Of a stretch of 60,235 bases of DNA, positions 1-7,966 are shown in pieces. The notes beneath the pieces were generated by a model. It made no database searches and had not been told where the DNA came from. It saw only the letters and a list, made by a program, of their open reading frames with translations. The stretch lies in contig PKRI01000008.1 in NCBI GenBank assembly GCA_017577485.1, forward strand, positions 1 to 60,235, in the 5' to 3' direction. Each line of letters begins with the position of its first letter. Positions within the stretch are counted from its first letter, which is position 1. The position numbers and the translations under genes are program-made. This stretch comes from Bacillota bacterium. GTDB lineage: Bacteria; Bacillota; Sulfobacillia; Thermaerobacterales; RSA17.

Positions 1-1
1 G

Positions 2-298
2 TTCAACCATGACGTGGAGCGGCTGTGGGACGTGGTGCCGCTGCGGACGCCGGTGATCATCACCGGGGACCTGCCCGAGGTGGCGGCCCGGCCGGTCCTC
101 GAGGAGGGCGCGTCGGGGAAGGCGGTGACGGTCCTGCAGTTCCGGCTGCGGCAGGCGGGGTTCGACTTCGGCGCCCTGGACGGCCGCTTCGGGCCGGCTA
201 CGGCGGCGGCGGTGCGCGACTTCCAGGTGCTGTTCGGCTTTGAGCCCACCGGGGTGGTGACCCGGGACCAGCAGGCCCTGCTCTGGTATCCCCGGTGA
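2..298 (+). CDS. L,D-transpeptidase with C-terminal peptidoglycan-binding domain (5' truncated)
   Basis: The frame is open from base 2, so the gene begins outside the window. The first residues (FNHDVERLWDVVPLRTPVII) match the last strand of a YkuD-type L,D-transpeptidase catalytic domain, where a 'D-V-..-L-...-V-P-x-x-T-P-V' segment follows the catalytic SHGCIR loop; that loop is not visible here. A PG_binding_1 domain follows (about residues 33-95 of the visible part), with the usual 'VTVLQFRLRQAGF', 'DGRFGPAT' and 'VRDFQ' segments. The product would cross-link or modify peptidoglycan outside the membrane, a common role in cell wall or spore cortex. The family call rests on the C-terminal part only. 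Confidence 0.7.
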   Translation, partial: FNHDVERLWDVVPLRTPVIITGDLPEVAARPVLEEGASGKAVTVLQFRLRQAGFDFGALDGRFGPATAAAVRDFQVLFGFEPTGVVTRDQQALLWYPR

Positions 299-299
299 G

Positions 300-388
300 G
301 GCGGTGCCCCGGTGACGGCGGTGCTCCGGTGATGGCGACGTCCAAGGTGATGGCTGTATCCCCGACGACGGCGGCGGTATCCCCCGAT
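300..388. repeat. degenerate tandem repeat, about 17-19 nt x 5
   Basis: Directly after the preceding stop codon, five head-to-tail copies of a unit beginning GGCGGTG..CCCGGTGA can be read at 300-316, 317-333, 334-351, 352-369 and 370-388. The first two are nearly identical and the later ones diverge. It fills most of the gap before the gene at 406. No function is evident; slippage in GC-rich DNA is the simplest origin. Confidence 0.5.
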
Positions 389-405
389 GGCTCGGCGGTG
401 ACCTG

Positions 406-1875
406 ATGCGGCGGTGGCGGCGGCTGGCGCTGACGGCGGCGGTGGCCCTGGCGGTGGGCCTGGCGGCGGCCCTTGGGTCGGGGGTGGTGTTCGGGCCGGG
501 CCTGCGGCCGGGCGGGCAGCGGCAGGAACCTGCGGATCCCTATTTCCCGGTGGAACTGCCGCCCGACGTGCGGGGCCGGCTGGTGGTGCACGACCACGCC
601 TGGCCCCACCCGGACCCCTTCGCCGACCCGAACCGGTTCCAGGGTGAGCAGGCGGAAACCTGGGCACAGCGCCTGGACGCCGCGGTGGCCGCCTTCCAGC
701 GCCGCTTCCCGGGGGTGGAGGTGGTGGTGGAGGTGCGGCCCTTCGCGGCGGCGGCCGGGGGCGTGGAACCGGGGGGACGGGCAGGACCGGCAGGGCCGGG
801 CGGTGCATCACCCGACGTGGTGGCCGTCTGGTGGGACGGTTCCCTGCCGGCGGCCGGTGACGTGGTTGCGCTCAACCGCTACCTGACGCCGGAGATCATG
901 GCCCAGTACCACCCGGCGGCCTGGCCGCTGGTGGAGTCGGGCGGCGTGTACTGGGGATGGCCGCGCTGGATCGCCCTGCACTACTGGATCGCGCCACGGG
1001 CCATGGTGGCCGCGACGGACCCGGCGGGGAGCGGCGCCGCGGCAGGCTCCACCGGCGGCTGGACGCTGGCCGATGCCCTGGCGGCGGCCGGCGCCGGCTT
1101 CCTGGCCCCGCCCGCCAGCGGCGGGCTGCTGCTGGAACTGGCGGCGGGCACGCTGCCGCCTCCGGCGCCGCCTGGGGATGCCGGCGAGGGCGGTGGTATG
1201 CCCGGCGTCGAGGGTGTCGGGGAAGAGGCCGTGACCGCCCTGGCCGGGGCCCTGGGCCGGCTGCGGGTGCTCCTGACCGAAACGGCCGCCGACCCGGGGC
1301 GGCGGTTGGCGGAGGCCGACTTCGGGCTGGCGGCGGGGTTCGGCCCGGCCCTGGGCCACTGGGCGGTGTCGCCGCCGCTGTCGGGGCGGGGCCGACCCGA
1401 CGGCCGGACCCTGGAACTGGTGCCGCCGCCCGCGGTGGACGGCGCGCCCGCCCGCCTGCCGGTGCTGTCGGCCGGAGCCTATGCCGTCCTGCGCAAGTCG
1501 GGTCCCGATGAGGCGGTGCGGGCGCAGTTGGCCGTGGAACTGGCGCGGCACCTGTCCGCCTGGCAGGCCGAGGCGCCGGTGGCGCGACTGCTGGCCCTGC
1601 CGGCCCATATCCCGGCCCTGGAGCGGTGGCGCGCGGCGCCGCCACTGCCGGCGGCCGCCGCCGCCCGGCTGCTGGACGACCTGGAGCGGTCGGCGGCGGA
1701 GGGACTGCGGGCGTATGGGCGGCCCGACCCTGCGGCAGCGCCCCTGGACCCGGTGCTGGTCCGCCAGTGGTGGCGGGAGTGGCTTGGCGGTCAGGTGGAC
1801 GACGAAACCCTGGCCCGCTGGGTTCTGACCGGACCCGCCCGCGGTCGGACCGCCGGGGGTGGCGACGCACCATAA
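406..1875 (+). CDS. exported solute-binding-like protein of unknown substrate
   Basis: A 489-residue protein with an arginine-rich N terminus followed by a hydrophobic stretch (about residues 8-30), consistent with a signal peptide or membrane anchor; there is no lipobox cysteine. The body has the look of ABC-type sugar-binding proteins: 'FQRRFPGVEVVVEV', 'PDVVAVWWDGSLPAAGDVVALNRYL' and 'YWGWPRWIALHYWI' match the usual N-lobe order (long helix, strand, 'D-V-V', surface loop, hinge). Alanine/glycine-rich insertions interrupt the family core. No permease or ATPase genes are adjacent. The ATG at 406 has no strong ribosome binding site. The TAA stop is the first three bases of the phased palindrome element at 1873. 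Confidence 0.45.
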   Translation: MRRWRRLALTAAVALAVGLAAALGSGVVFGPGLRPGGQRQEPADPYFPVELPPDVRGRLVVHDHAWPHPDPFADPNRFQGEQAETWAQRLDAAVAAFQRRFPGVEVVVEVRPFAAAAGGVEPGGRAGPAGPGGASPDVVAVWWDGSLPAAGDVVALNRYLTPEIMAQYHPAAWPLVESGGVYWGWPRWIALHYWIAPRAMVAATDPAGSGAAAGSTGGWTLADALAAAGAGFLAPPASGGLLLELAAGTLPPPAPPGDAGEGGGMPGVEGVGEEAVTALAGALGRLRVLLTETAADPGRRLAEADFGLAAGFGPALGHWAVSPPLSGRGRPDGRTLELVPPPAVDGAPARLPVLSAGAYAVLRKSGPDEAVRAQLAVELARHLSAWQAEAPVARLLALPAHIPALERWRAAPPLPAAAAARLLDDLERSAAEGLRAYGRPDPAAAPLDPVLVRQWWREWLGGQVDDETLARWVLTGPARGRTAGGGDAP

Positions 1876-2059
1876 GGCGCCTGTGGTTCCCTATTCCCGG
1901 ACACGACGGGGCTGCGGGCGCTTTAAGGAACCCTGGGCGCCCTATTCAACCGCCTCACCCACCGCGACGGCCCGAACCGGCGCAGATAAGGCATTCACGG
2001 TTCCTCAACTCGGGCGGACCCCCTCGAACCGGCCAGGCTAAGGCGTCGGGAACGCCCTA
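1873..2059. repeat. phased four-unit palindrome element, copy 1
   Basis: Four 21-bp units lie at 1873-1893, 1924-1944, 1987-2007 and 2039-2059. Each has left arm TAAGGNN, a 7-nt centre and right arm NNCCYNA; the best unit is TAAGGCG-N7-CGCCCTA. Unit starts are 51, 63 and 52 bp apart. Units 1 and 2 are followed by TTC. A second element with the same architecture lies at 49413-49600. The first TAA is the stop codon of the gene at 406. It occupies most of the 315-base gap before sodA; the rest of that gap shows no convincing promoter. It could be a protein-binding array, a structured RNA or a non-autonomous repeat. Confidence 0.6.
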
Positions 2060-2190
2060 ACCAACGCTCAGCAGGCATCCGGAGCCGGCTGAAGATTACC
2101 GTGCGCCCGGCACCAGGGATGGTGGACGCTGCCGCGAAGAGTAATGCCGGCCACACCTGACACATCCTTTATGGACAAGGGGGGATCAAC

Positions 2191-2805
<615 letters not shown>

Positions 2806-2833
2806 CCACCCTTCGGCCGCTCCGGCACGACCA

Positions 2834-2866
2834 GGGGCCCGGCACCACAGCCGGGCCCCTTTCCTT
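2834..2866 (+). terminator. rho-independent terminator of sodA
   Basis: A perfect 10-bp stem, GGGGCCCGGC (2834-2843) pairing with GCCGGGCCCC (2850-2859), encloses a 6-nt loop and is followed by TTTCCTT. It lies 28 bases past the sodA stop. The T-tract is short, as is common in very GC-rich genomes. Confidence 0.8.
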
Positions 2867-2922
2867 CGGCTGAGGTTATGGCGGCCGCACGGTGAGGCGG
2901 GAAGCCGCGCGGCCCGGGCCCG

Positions 2923-3180
2923 TCACCGGACCCCGCTGCCCACCCGCTCCGCCAACTTGAACATGCAGTTGGCGATGGCCTGCTGCTCCTGCTCGTCGGC
3001 CACTTCCCACATCTCCTTGAGCAGCGCCTGCTCAGGGGTCCTGGGGTCCACGTACTTGGCCAGGAAGTCGCCGACGTCCTCGGCCCGCTTCTTCAGGTCC
3101 GAGACGCCGATCTTGCGCGCCCCCTCCATGCGCTGGTTGAGTTCCGCCAGCCACTGGTGGAAACTATCGGAGATGGACAA
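2923..3180 (-). CDS. DUF3243 family small protein (YmfJ-like)
   Basis: An 85-residue soluble, predicted all-helical protein. The order 'F..WL..L..RM..ARK.GVSD...K..A..VGDFLA..VDPR.PEQ.LLKEMWEVADEQE...IA..M.KL' matches the DUF3243 family of spore-forming Firmicutes (YmfJ in Bacillus subtilis); its function is unknown. The TTG start at 3180 has a GGGGGG ribosome binding site about 8 bases upstream. It is transcribed away from the methyltransferase at 3264, with 83 bases between them. In Bacillus ymfJ lies close to the ymfF/ymfH peptidase genes; here those homologues are 17 kb away. Confidence 0.8.
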   Translation of the reverse strand: MSISDSFHQWLAELNQRMEGARKIGVSDLKKRAEDVGDFLAKYVDPRTPEQALLKEMWEVADEQEQQAIANCMFKLAERVGSGVR

Positions 3181-3263
3181 CGAGCATCCCCCCTACGTTC
3201 GCTACGGGTAACCTGCACCCCGCACCGAGGGGTTATGCGACGGCTGCCGGGAGGTGCCGCGGG

Positions 3264-4037
3264 GTGGCGCCGGGGTCCGAGTGGTTCCGCGAGTTCTTCG
3301 ATGAGTTCTACGACGACACGCACCGCGAGATCGAGGACCTGACCACCGGCATCGAGGTGGCGGGCGTGGTGGCCTGGCTGGACCTGGCGCCGGGATCCCG
3401 CGTGCTGGACGTGCCCTGCGGGTCCGGCCGCCACGCCGTGGAACTGGCCGCCCGCGGTATGGACGTCACCGGCTTCGACCTGTCGCCGCGCATGCTGGAG
3501 CGCGCCCAGGCCCGGGCCCGGTCGCGGGGCGTCACCGTCCGGTGGGTCCTGGGCGACATGCGCCGGCTGCCGTTCGAAGGCGCCTTCGACGCCGTCGTGA
3601 ACCTGTTCAACAGCTTCGGATACTTCGGCGACGAGGAGGACCGCCGCGCCCTGGCGGGCATGGTCGCCGCCCTGCGGCCCGGCGGCCGCCTGCTGCTGGA
3701 CCTGCCCAACCGCGACGCGTACGTCAGCCAGGTGCCGCCCGCCTACTGGGACGAAACGCCCACCCACTGGGTGCTGTGCTCGTTCCGGTTCGACAGCGGC
3801 ACGGGCACGGCCGTCACCGACTACACCTACGTGCCCAAGGCGGGCGGCCCGCCCCAGTACCGCCAGACGCGGGTGCGCTGGTACACCCTGCCTGAGATCC
3901 ACGCCTGGCTGAAGGAGGCCGGCGCCGCCGTCACCGCCGTGTACGGCAGCTGGGACGCCGAACCGTTCGACGTGGACACGCCGCGCATGATCGTCATCGC
4001 ACGGAGGGATGCCGGTGGATCCCCAACGCGTGATTGA
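3264..4037 (+). CDS. class I SAM-dependent methyltransferase
   Basis: 257 aa. Motif I is 'VLDVPCGSGRHAVELA' (about residues 46-61), followed by the acidic end of strand 2 ('VTGFDLSPRMLERA'), 'VLGDMRRLPF' and 'FDAVVNLFNSFGYF': a Rossmann-fold methyltransferase (Methyltransf_25/11 type). The N-terminal 'WFREFFDEFYDD' and the C-terminal beta-rich part match a Firmicutes family annotated only as methyltransferase; the substrate cannot be told. The GTG start at 3264 has GGGAGG 9 bases upstream. Its 3' end overlaps the start of the thioesterase-NTPase fusion gene by 23 bases, so the two are probably co-translated. First gene of a run ending in fumC. Confidence 0.85.
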   Translation: MAPGSEWFREFFDEFYDDTHREIEDLTTGIEVAGVVAWLDLAPGSRVLDVPCGSGRHAVELAARGMDVTGFDLSPRMLERAQARARSRGVTVRWVLGDMRRLPFEGAFDAVVNLFNSFGYFGDEEDRRALAGMVAALRPGGRLLLDLPNRDAYVSQVPPAYWDETPTHWVLCSFRFDSGTGTAVTDYTYVPKAGGPPQYRQTRVRWYTLPEIHAWLKEAGAAVTAVYGSWDAEPFDVDTPRMIVIARRDAGGSPTRD

Positions 4038-5046
4038 CAGCGAAGACGGTCCCTGCCTGGAAACGGAGATCCGCGTCCGTTTCGCCGAAACCGACGCCCA
4101 GGGCGTGGTCTACTACGGAAGTTACTTCACCTATTTCGAGGTGGCCCGCTTGGGCGTGCTGGCGGCGTCGGGCACCGGCCTGGACCGGCCCGACGGCAAC
4201 TTCTACGTGGTCCACGCCGCCTGCGACTACAAGGCTCCCCTGCGCTACGGCGACCGGGTGCGGGTCCGCTCGACGGTGACGGCGCTGGGCACCAGCAGCG
4301 TGCGCATGTCCCACCGGGTGTACGGCGCCGGCGGCACGCTGTGCGCCGAGGGGCGCGACGTGATGGTCTGGGTTGGACCCGACGGCCGCCCCGCACCGCT
4401 GCCGCAGGAGGTCCGCGCGGGCCTGGAGCGGTTCCTCCGGCCCAGGGTGCTCTGGGCCGACGGCAGGCCGCGGGGCTGGCGGGTGGTGGTGGGTTCGGAG
4501 AACCCCAGCAAGGTGGAGGCGGTGCGCGCCGTCATGGCCCAAGTCGATCCGTCCTGCCGGGTCGAGGCGGTGGAGGTCGATTCCGGCGTCCCGGCGCAGC
4601 CCTGGGGCGAGGCGGAAACCCGGGCCGGCGCCCTGAACCGGGCGCGCCGGGCGCTGGCGGCGGGAGGCCACCTGGGCGTGGGTATGGAAGGCGGCCTCGA
4701 GGACCGCGCGGGATGCCTGTACGTCACCTGCTGGTGCGCCGTGGTGGACGCGGAAGGCAGGGAATCCCTGGCCCTGGGCGCCGCCATGCCGCTGCCGGAG
4801 CGGGTGGCGGCCCAACTGAGCCCCGCCTCCGGTGCGGAACTGGCGCCGATCATCGACAGCCTGGCGGGCCGCCCGGGCACCGGCAAGGTCTACGGCGCCA
4901 TCGGCCTGCTGACCGGCGGCCTGCGGGACCGGCGCCACGCCTGGGAGGACGCCCTGGCCTACGCGCTGGCGCCGTGGCTGCGGGCAGATCTGTACGGGGC
5001 CGGCGGTACGGGCGGCGGGCCCGGAGGCCCGGGGGACAGGTCGTGA
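4015..5046 (+). CDS. fusion: hotdog acyl-CoA thioesterase (YbgC-like) + inosine/xanthosine triphosphatase (YjjX-like)
   Basis: Two enzymes in one 343-residue chain. Residues ~14-140 form a hotdog thioesterase: 'EIRVRFAETDAQGVVYYGSYFTYFEVAR', with the family's catalytic Asp27, then 'ACDYKAPLRYGD'. Residues ~157-330 form a non-canonical purine NTPase of the YjjX family: 'VVVGSENPSKVEAVRAVM', 'SGVPAQPWGEAETRAGALNRAR', 'GVGMEGG', 'IGLLTGGLRDR'. Known roles of the families are hydrolysis of small acyl-CoAs and removal of ITP/XTP. The GTG at 4015 was chosen because GGAGGG (4003-4008) is correctly spaced from it; the ATG at 4009 would abut it. The chain is continuous with no stop, so this is a real fusion in this sequence. 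The stop overlaps the next gene (GTGA). Confidence 0.85.
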   Translation: MDPQRVIDSEDGPCLETEIRVRFAETDAQGVVYYGSYFTYFEVARLGVLAASGTGLDRPDGNFYVVHAACDYKAPLRYGDRVRVRSTVTALGTSSVRMSHRVYGAGGTLCAEGRDVMVWVGPDGRPAPLPQEVRAGLERFLRPRVLWADGRPRGWRVVVGSENPSKVEAVRAVMAQVDPSCRVEAVEVDSGVPAQPWGEAETRAGALNRARRALAAGGHLGVGMEGGLEDRAGCLYVTCWCAVVDAEGRESLALGAAMPLPERVAAQLSPASGAELAPIIDSLAGRPGTGKVYGAIGLLTGGLRDRRHAWEDALAYALAPWLRADLYGAGGTGGGPGGPGDRS

Positions 5047-5819
5047 GCGGCGGCCGGGACCAGCGCCCCGACCAGGGCCGGGTCTTCGACGAACTGGTGG
5101 ACTTCTTCGACGCCATGGCGCGGTCGCGCTGGTATGGGCCGCTGCTGCAGGATTTCGCAGTCTGGGCGGCCGGCGACCTGCCCCCCGGCGGCCGCGTGCT
5201 GGACGTGGGCTGCGGTCCCGGCCACCTGCTGCTGGCGCTGGCGCCGCGCTTCGATGAGGCCGTGGGCCTGGACATCTCCCCCGGCATGCTGGACCGCGCC
5301 GCCGCCAACGCCCGGGCCGCGGGCCTGGAGCGGATCCGCTGGGTCCAGGGCGACGCCGCCCGCCTGCCCTTCGCGGACGGCACCTTCGACCTGGCGGTGT
5401 CGTCGCTGGTGCTGTTCCTGCTGGACGACCCGGCCGCGGCGGCGGCGGAGCTGGCCCGCGTGACGGCCCCCGGCGGGCGGGCGGCCGTGCTGGTGCCGTC
5501 CAACCTTTGTTCACCCGACAGCGCCGCCGGCCTGGCGCGGCGCCGCGGGTTCCAGGGCTTCGACGCCGAATCCCTGGTCCAGTGGAGCCGCGTGGCTGCC
5601 CGCCGCCGTCGCGACGACCCCGAATCGCTGGCCCACCTGCTGGAGTCGGCCGGGCTGGAGGCGGTGGACATCTGGCCCAGGCTGGAGGGCCTGGCCCTGC
5701 TGGCGCGGGGCCGGCGGCCCGGCGGCGGGACCGGTGGGAAATCCGGCGGCGGGCCTGCCGGCGAACCCGGCGTTGGGCCCGGCGTTGGGCCCGGAGGAGG
5801 CGAGACCGGTGGCCGTTGA
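5043..5819 (+). CDS. class I SAM-dependent methyltransferase (BioC/UbiE-like fold)
   Basis: 258 aa. Motif I 'VLDVGCGPGHLLLALA', post-I 'VGLDISPGMLDRAAANA', motif II 'VQGDAARLPFADGTFDLAVSS' and motif III 'VTAPGGRAAVLVP' are all present: a small-molecule methyltransferase of the Methyltransf_11 family. The substrate is unknown. The GTG start overlaps the preceding stop as GTGA, which argues for translational coupling. The last ~35 residues are a glycine/proline-rich tail ('GGKSGGGPAG...GVGPGVGPGGG') that may be non-functional. The 3' end overlaps moaB by 11 bases. Confidence 0.85.
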   Translation: MSGGRDQRPDQGRVFDELVDFFDAMARSRWYGPLLQDFAVWAAGDLPPGGRVLDVGCGPGHLLLALAPRFDEAVGLDISPGMLDRAAANARAAGLERIRWVQGDAARLPFADGTFDLAVSSLVLFLLDDPAAAAAELARVTAPGGRAAVLVPSNLCSPDSAAGLARRRGFQGFDAESLVQWSRVAARRRRDDPESLAHLLESAGLEAVDIWPRLEGLALLARGRRPGGGTGGKSGGGPAGEPGVGPGVGPGGGETGGR

Positions 5820-6333
5820 GGAACACCGCCGCCACGCGCAGCAGCGCGTCGTCCACTGCGTCGTCATCACCGTGTCCGACACCCGCAGGCCGGGCAGCGA
5901 CGAAGGCGGCGACCTGATGGCCCGCCTGCTGGAAGAGGCCGGGCACCGGGTGGTGGCCCGGCACTGGGTCCGGGACGAGATCCACGCCATCCGCGGCGCC
6001 CTGCGGGAGTCCCTGGACCGGCCCGGCGTGGACGCCGTGCTGCTGACGGGCGGCACCGGCATCGCCCCCCGCGACGTGACCCCCGAAGCGGTGCGGCCGC
6101 TGCTGGACCGGGAATTGCCGGGTTTCGCCGAAATCTTCCGCATGCTGAGCTATCACGAGGTGGGGCCGGCCGGCATGCTGTCCCGGGCCCTGGCGGGCAC
6201 CGCGGCCGGCGCGGGCGGCGCCTGCTTCGTCGCCTGCCTGCCGGGGTCGCCCAACGGCGTCCGGCTGGCCGTGGAACGGCTGATCCTGCCGGAGATTCGC
6301 CACATCGTCGACCAGTTGCGCCGAGGAGCATGA
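5809..6333 (+). CDS. moaB: molybdenum cofactor biosynthesis protein B (MoaB/MogA family)
   Basis: 174 aa. 'VITVSDTRRPGSDEGGDLMARLLEEAGH' and 'LLTGGTGIAPRDVTPEA' are the signature segments of the MoaB/Mog family, which adenylylates molybdopterin before molybdate insertion. 'LPGSPNGVRLAVERLILPEIRHIVDQL' is the usual C terminus. The GTG at 5809 follows GGAGGAGGCGAG and overlaps the end of the previous gene. No other molybdopterin genes are adjacent; a MobA-like nucleotidyltransferase lies at 43666. The stop (TGA 6331-6333) overlaps an ATG, but fumC more likely starts 26 bases later. Confidence 0.9.
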   Translation: MAVEEHRRHAQQRVVHCVVITVSDTRRPGSDEGGDLMARLLEEAGHRVVARHWVRDEIHAIRGALRESLDRPGVDAVLLTGGTGIAPRDVTPEAVRPLLDRELPGFAEIFRMLSYHEVGPAGMLSRALAGTAAGAGGACFVACLPGSPNGVRLAVERLILPEIRHIVDQLRRGA

Positions 6334-6356
6334 GGCGCGCCGAGGAGGAAGAGGCC

Positions 6357-7760
6357 ATGGCTGACTTTCGGGTCGAGAAAGACTTCATGGGCGAGGTCCG
6401 GGTGCCCGCCGACGCCTACTACGGTGCCCAGACCCAGCGCGCCCGCGACAACTTCCCCATCAGCGGCATCCGCTTCTCGCGCCCGTTCATCAGGGCCCTG
6501 GGCCTGATCAAGCGGGCCGCCGCCGAGACCAACGTGGAACTGGGCCTGCTGGACCCCAAGCTGGGTGAGGCCATCGCCCGGGCGGCCCAGGAGGTGGCCG
6601 ATGGGCAGCACGACGACCAGTTCGTGCTGGACATCTTCCAGACCGGCTCCGGCACCTCCACCAACATGAACGCCAACGAGGTCATCGCCAACCGGGCCAT
6701 CGAGATGCTGGGAGGCCAGCGGGGCACCAAGACGCCGGTCCACCCCAACGACCACGTCAACAAGGGCCAGTCGTCCAACGACGTGATCCCCACCGCCACC
6801 AACCTGGCCGCGTACGAGGAGATCGAGCGCCGGCTGATCCCGGCCCTGGAGCGGCTGCGGGACGCGCTGGCGGCCAAGGCCCGCCAGTTCGACGACGTCA
6901 TCAAGATCGGCCGCACCCACCTGCAGGACGCCACGCCCATCCGCCTGGGGCAGGAGTTCAGCGGCTACGCCAGCATGGTGGACCACGGGGTCCGGCGGAT
7001 GCGGGCGGTGCTGCCGCACCTGGGTGAACTGGCCCTGGGCGGCACCGCCGTGGGCACCGGCATCAACACCCACCCGGAGTTCGCCCGGCGCGCCATCGCC
7101 CGGCTCAGCCAGTGGACGGGCCTCGACCTGCGCGAGGCCGAGAACCACTTCGAGGCCCAGGGGGCCCGCGACTCCATCGTGGAGACCAGCGGCGCCCTGC
7201 GCACCGTGGCCGTCAGCCTGATGAAGATCGCCAACGACATCCGCTGGCTGGGCTCGGGGCCCCGCTGCGGCATCGGTGAGATCCTGATCCCCGAGCTGCA
7301 GCCGGGCTCGTCCATCATGCCGGGCAAGGTCAACCCGGTGATGAGCGAGATGCTGATGATGGTCTGCGCCCAGGTCATCGGCAACGACGCCGCCATCGCC
7401 ATTGCCGGGCAGCACGGCAACTTCGAGCTGAACGTGATGCTGCCGGTCATGGCCCACAACGTGCTGGAGTCCATCCACATCCTGGCCAACGGCGCCCGCA
7501 CCTTCGCCGAGAAGTGTGTGGACGGCATCGAGGCCGACCGCCAGCGCTGCGAGTCGCTGGTGGAGTGGAGCATGGCCATGGTCACGTCGCTGGTGCCGGT
7601 GCTGGGTTACGACACCTCGGCGCGCATCGCCCGCGAGGCCTACGAGCAGCGCAAGACCGTGCGCCAGTTGATCCGCGAGCAGGGGCTGCTGCCGGACGAC
7701 GAACTGGACCGGCTGCTGGACCCGCGCAGCATGACGGAGCCGACCGGTTCCCAGGGTTGA
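6357..7760 (+). CDS. fumC: fumarate hydratase, class II
   Basis: 467 aa, the normal length for class II fumarase, which interconverts fumarate and L-malate in the TCA cycle. Diagnostic segments: 'GEVRVPADAYYGAQTQRARDNFPISG' (N terminus), 'GSGTSTNMNANEVIANRA', 'HPNDHVNKGQSSNDVIPTA', 'KIGRTHLQDATPI' and the superfamily loop 'GSSIMPGKVNPVMSE' (nt ~7309-7353). Aspartase is the main alternative, but 'NFPISG' and the overall pattern fit fumarase. The ATG at 6357 has GGAGGAAGAGG just upstream; an in-frame ATG at 6330 overlaps the moaB stop but has no ribosome binding site. Last gene of the run that starts at 3264. Confidence 0.93.
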   Translation: MADFRVEKDFMGEVRVPADAYYGAQTQRARDNFPISGIRFSRPFIRALGLIKRAAAETNVELGLLDPKLGEAIARAAQEVADGQHDDQFVLDIFQTGSGTSTNMNANEVIANRAIEMLGGQRGTKTPVHPNDHVNKGQSSNDVIPTATNLAAYEEIERRLIPALERLRDALAAKARQFDDVIKIGRTHLQDATPIRLGQEFSGYASMVDHGVRRMRAVLPHLGELALGGTAVGTGINTHPEFARRAIARLSQWTGLDLREAENHFEAQGARDSIVETSGALRTVAVSLMKIANDIRWLGSGPRCGIGEILIPELQPGSSIMPGKVNPVMSEMLMMVCAQVIGNDAAIAIAGQHGNFELNVMLPVMAHNVLESIHILANGARTFAEKCVDGIEADRQRCESLVEWSMAMVTSLVPVLGYDTSARIAREAYEQRKTVRQLIREQGLLPDDELDRLLDPRSMTEPTGSQG

Positions 7761-7770
7761 GGATGACCCG

Positions 7771-7893
7771 GTGCCGGTGAGCGGGTGGGACATTCCACGT
7801 GGGGGAGTCAGCGGTGTCGAGCACGCTATCGAAGTGTGGCGGCAGGTGGACGGCCAGTGGGTGATCGTGCGGGAGACGGTGGAGCACCTGTAA
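7771..7893 (+). CDS. small hypothetical protein, 40 aa
   Basis: A short frame begins at GTG 7771, preceded by GAGGATGA about 5-6 bases upstream, and ends at TAA 7891-7893, ten bases after fumC. The C-terminal half, 'HAIEVWRQVDGQWVIVRETV', reads like a beta-hairpin of a real small protein, with tryptophans and alternating hydrophobics rather than the Arg/Pro/Gly noise of shadow frames. I recognise no family. It may be translated from the fumC transcript. Confidence 0.4.
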   Translation: MPVSGWDIPRGGVSGVEHAIEVWRQVDGQWVIVRETVEHL

Positions 7894-7966
7894 CTCCCGC
7901 ACGGTGCCCGGCCGCACGCCGGGATTCGGCCGGCTGCACATCTGCCGACGTCGAGGGGTGACCGCC

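Noticed and set aside
1873..2059. CRISPR array
   Set aside because: The 21-bp units are only partly conserved (about ten fixed bases), spacers are of unequal but fixed size shared between two loci, and no cas genes are present.
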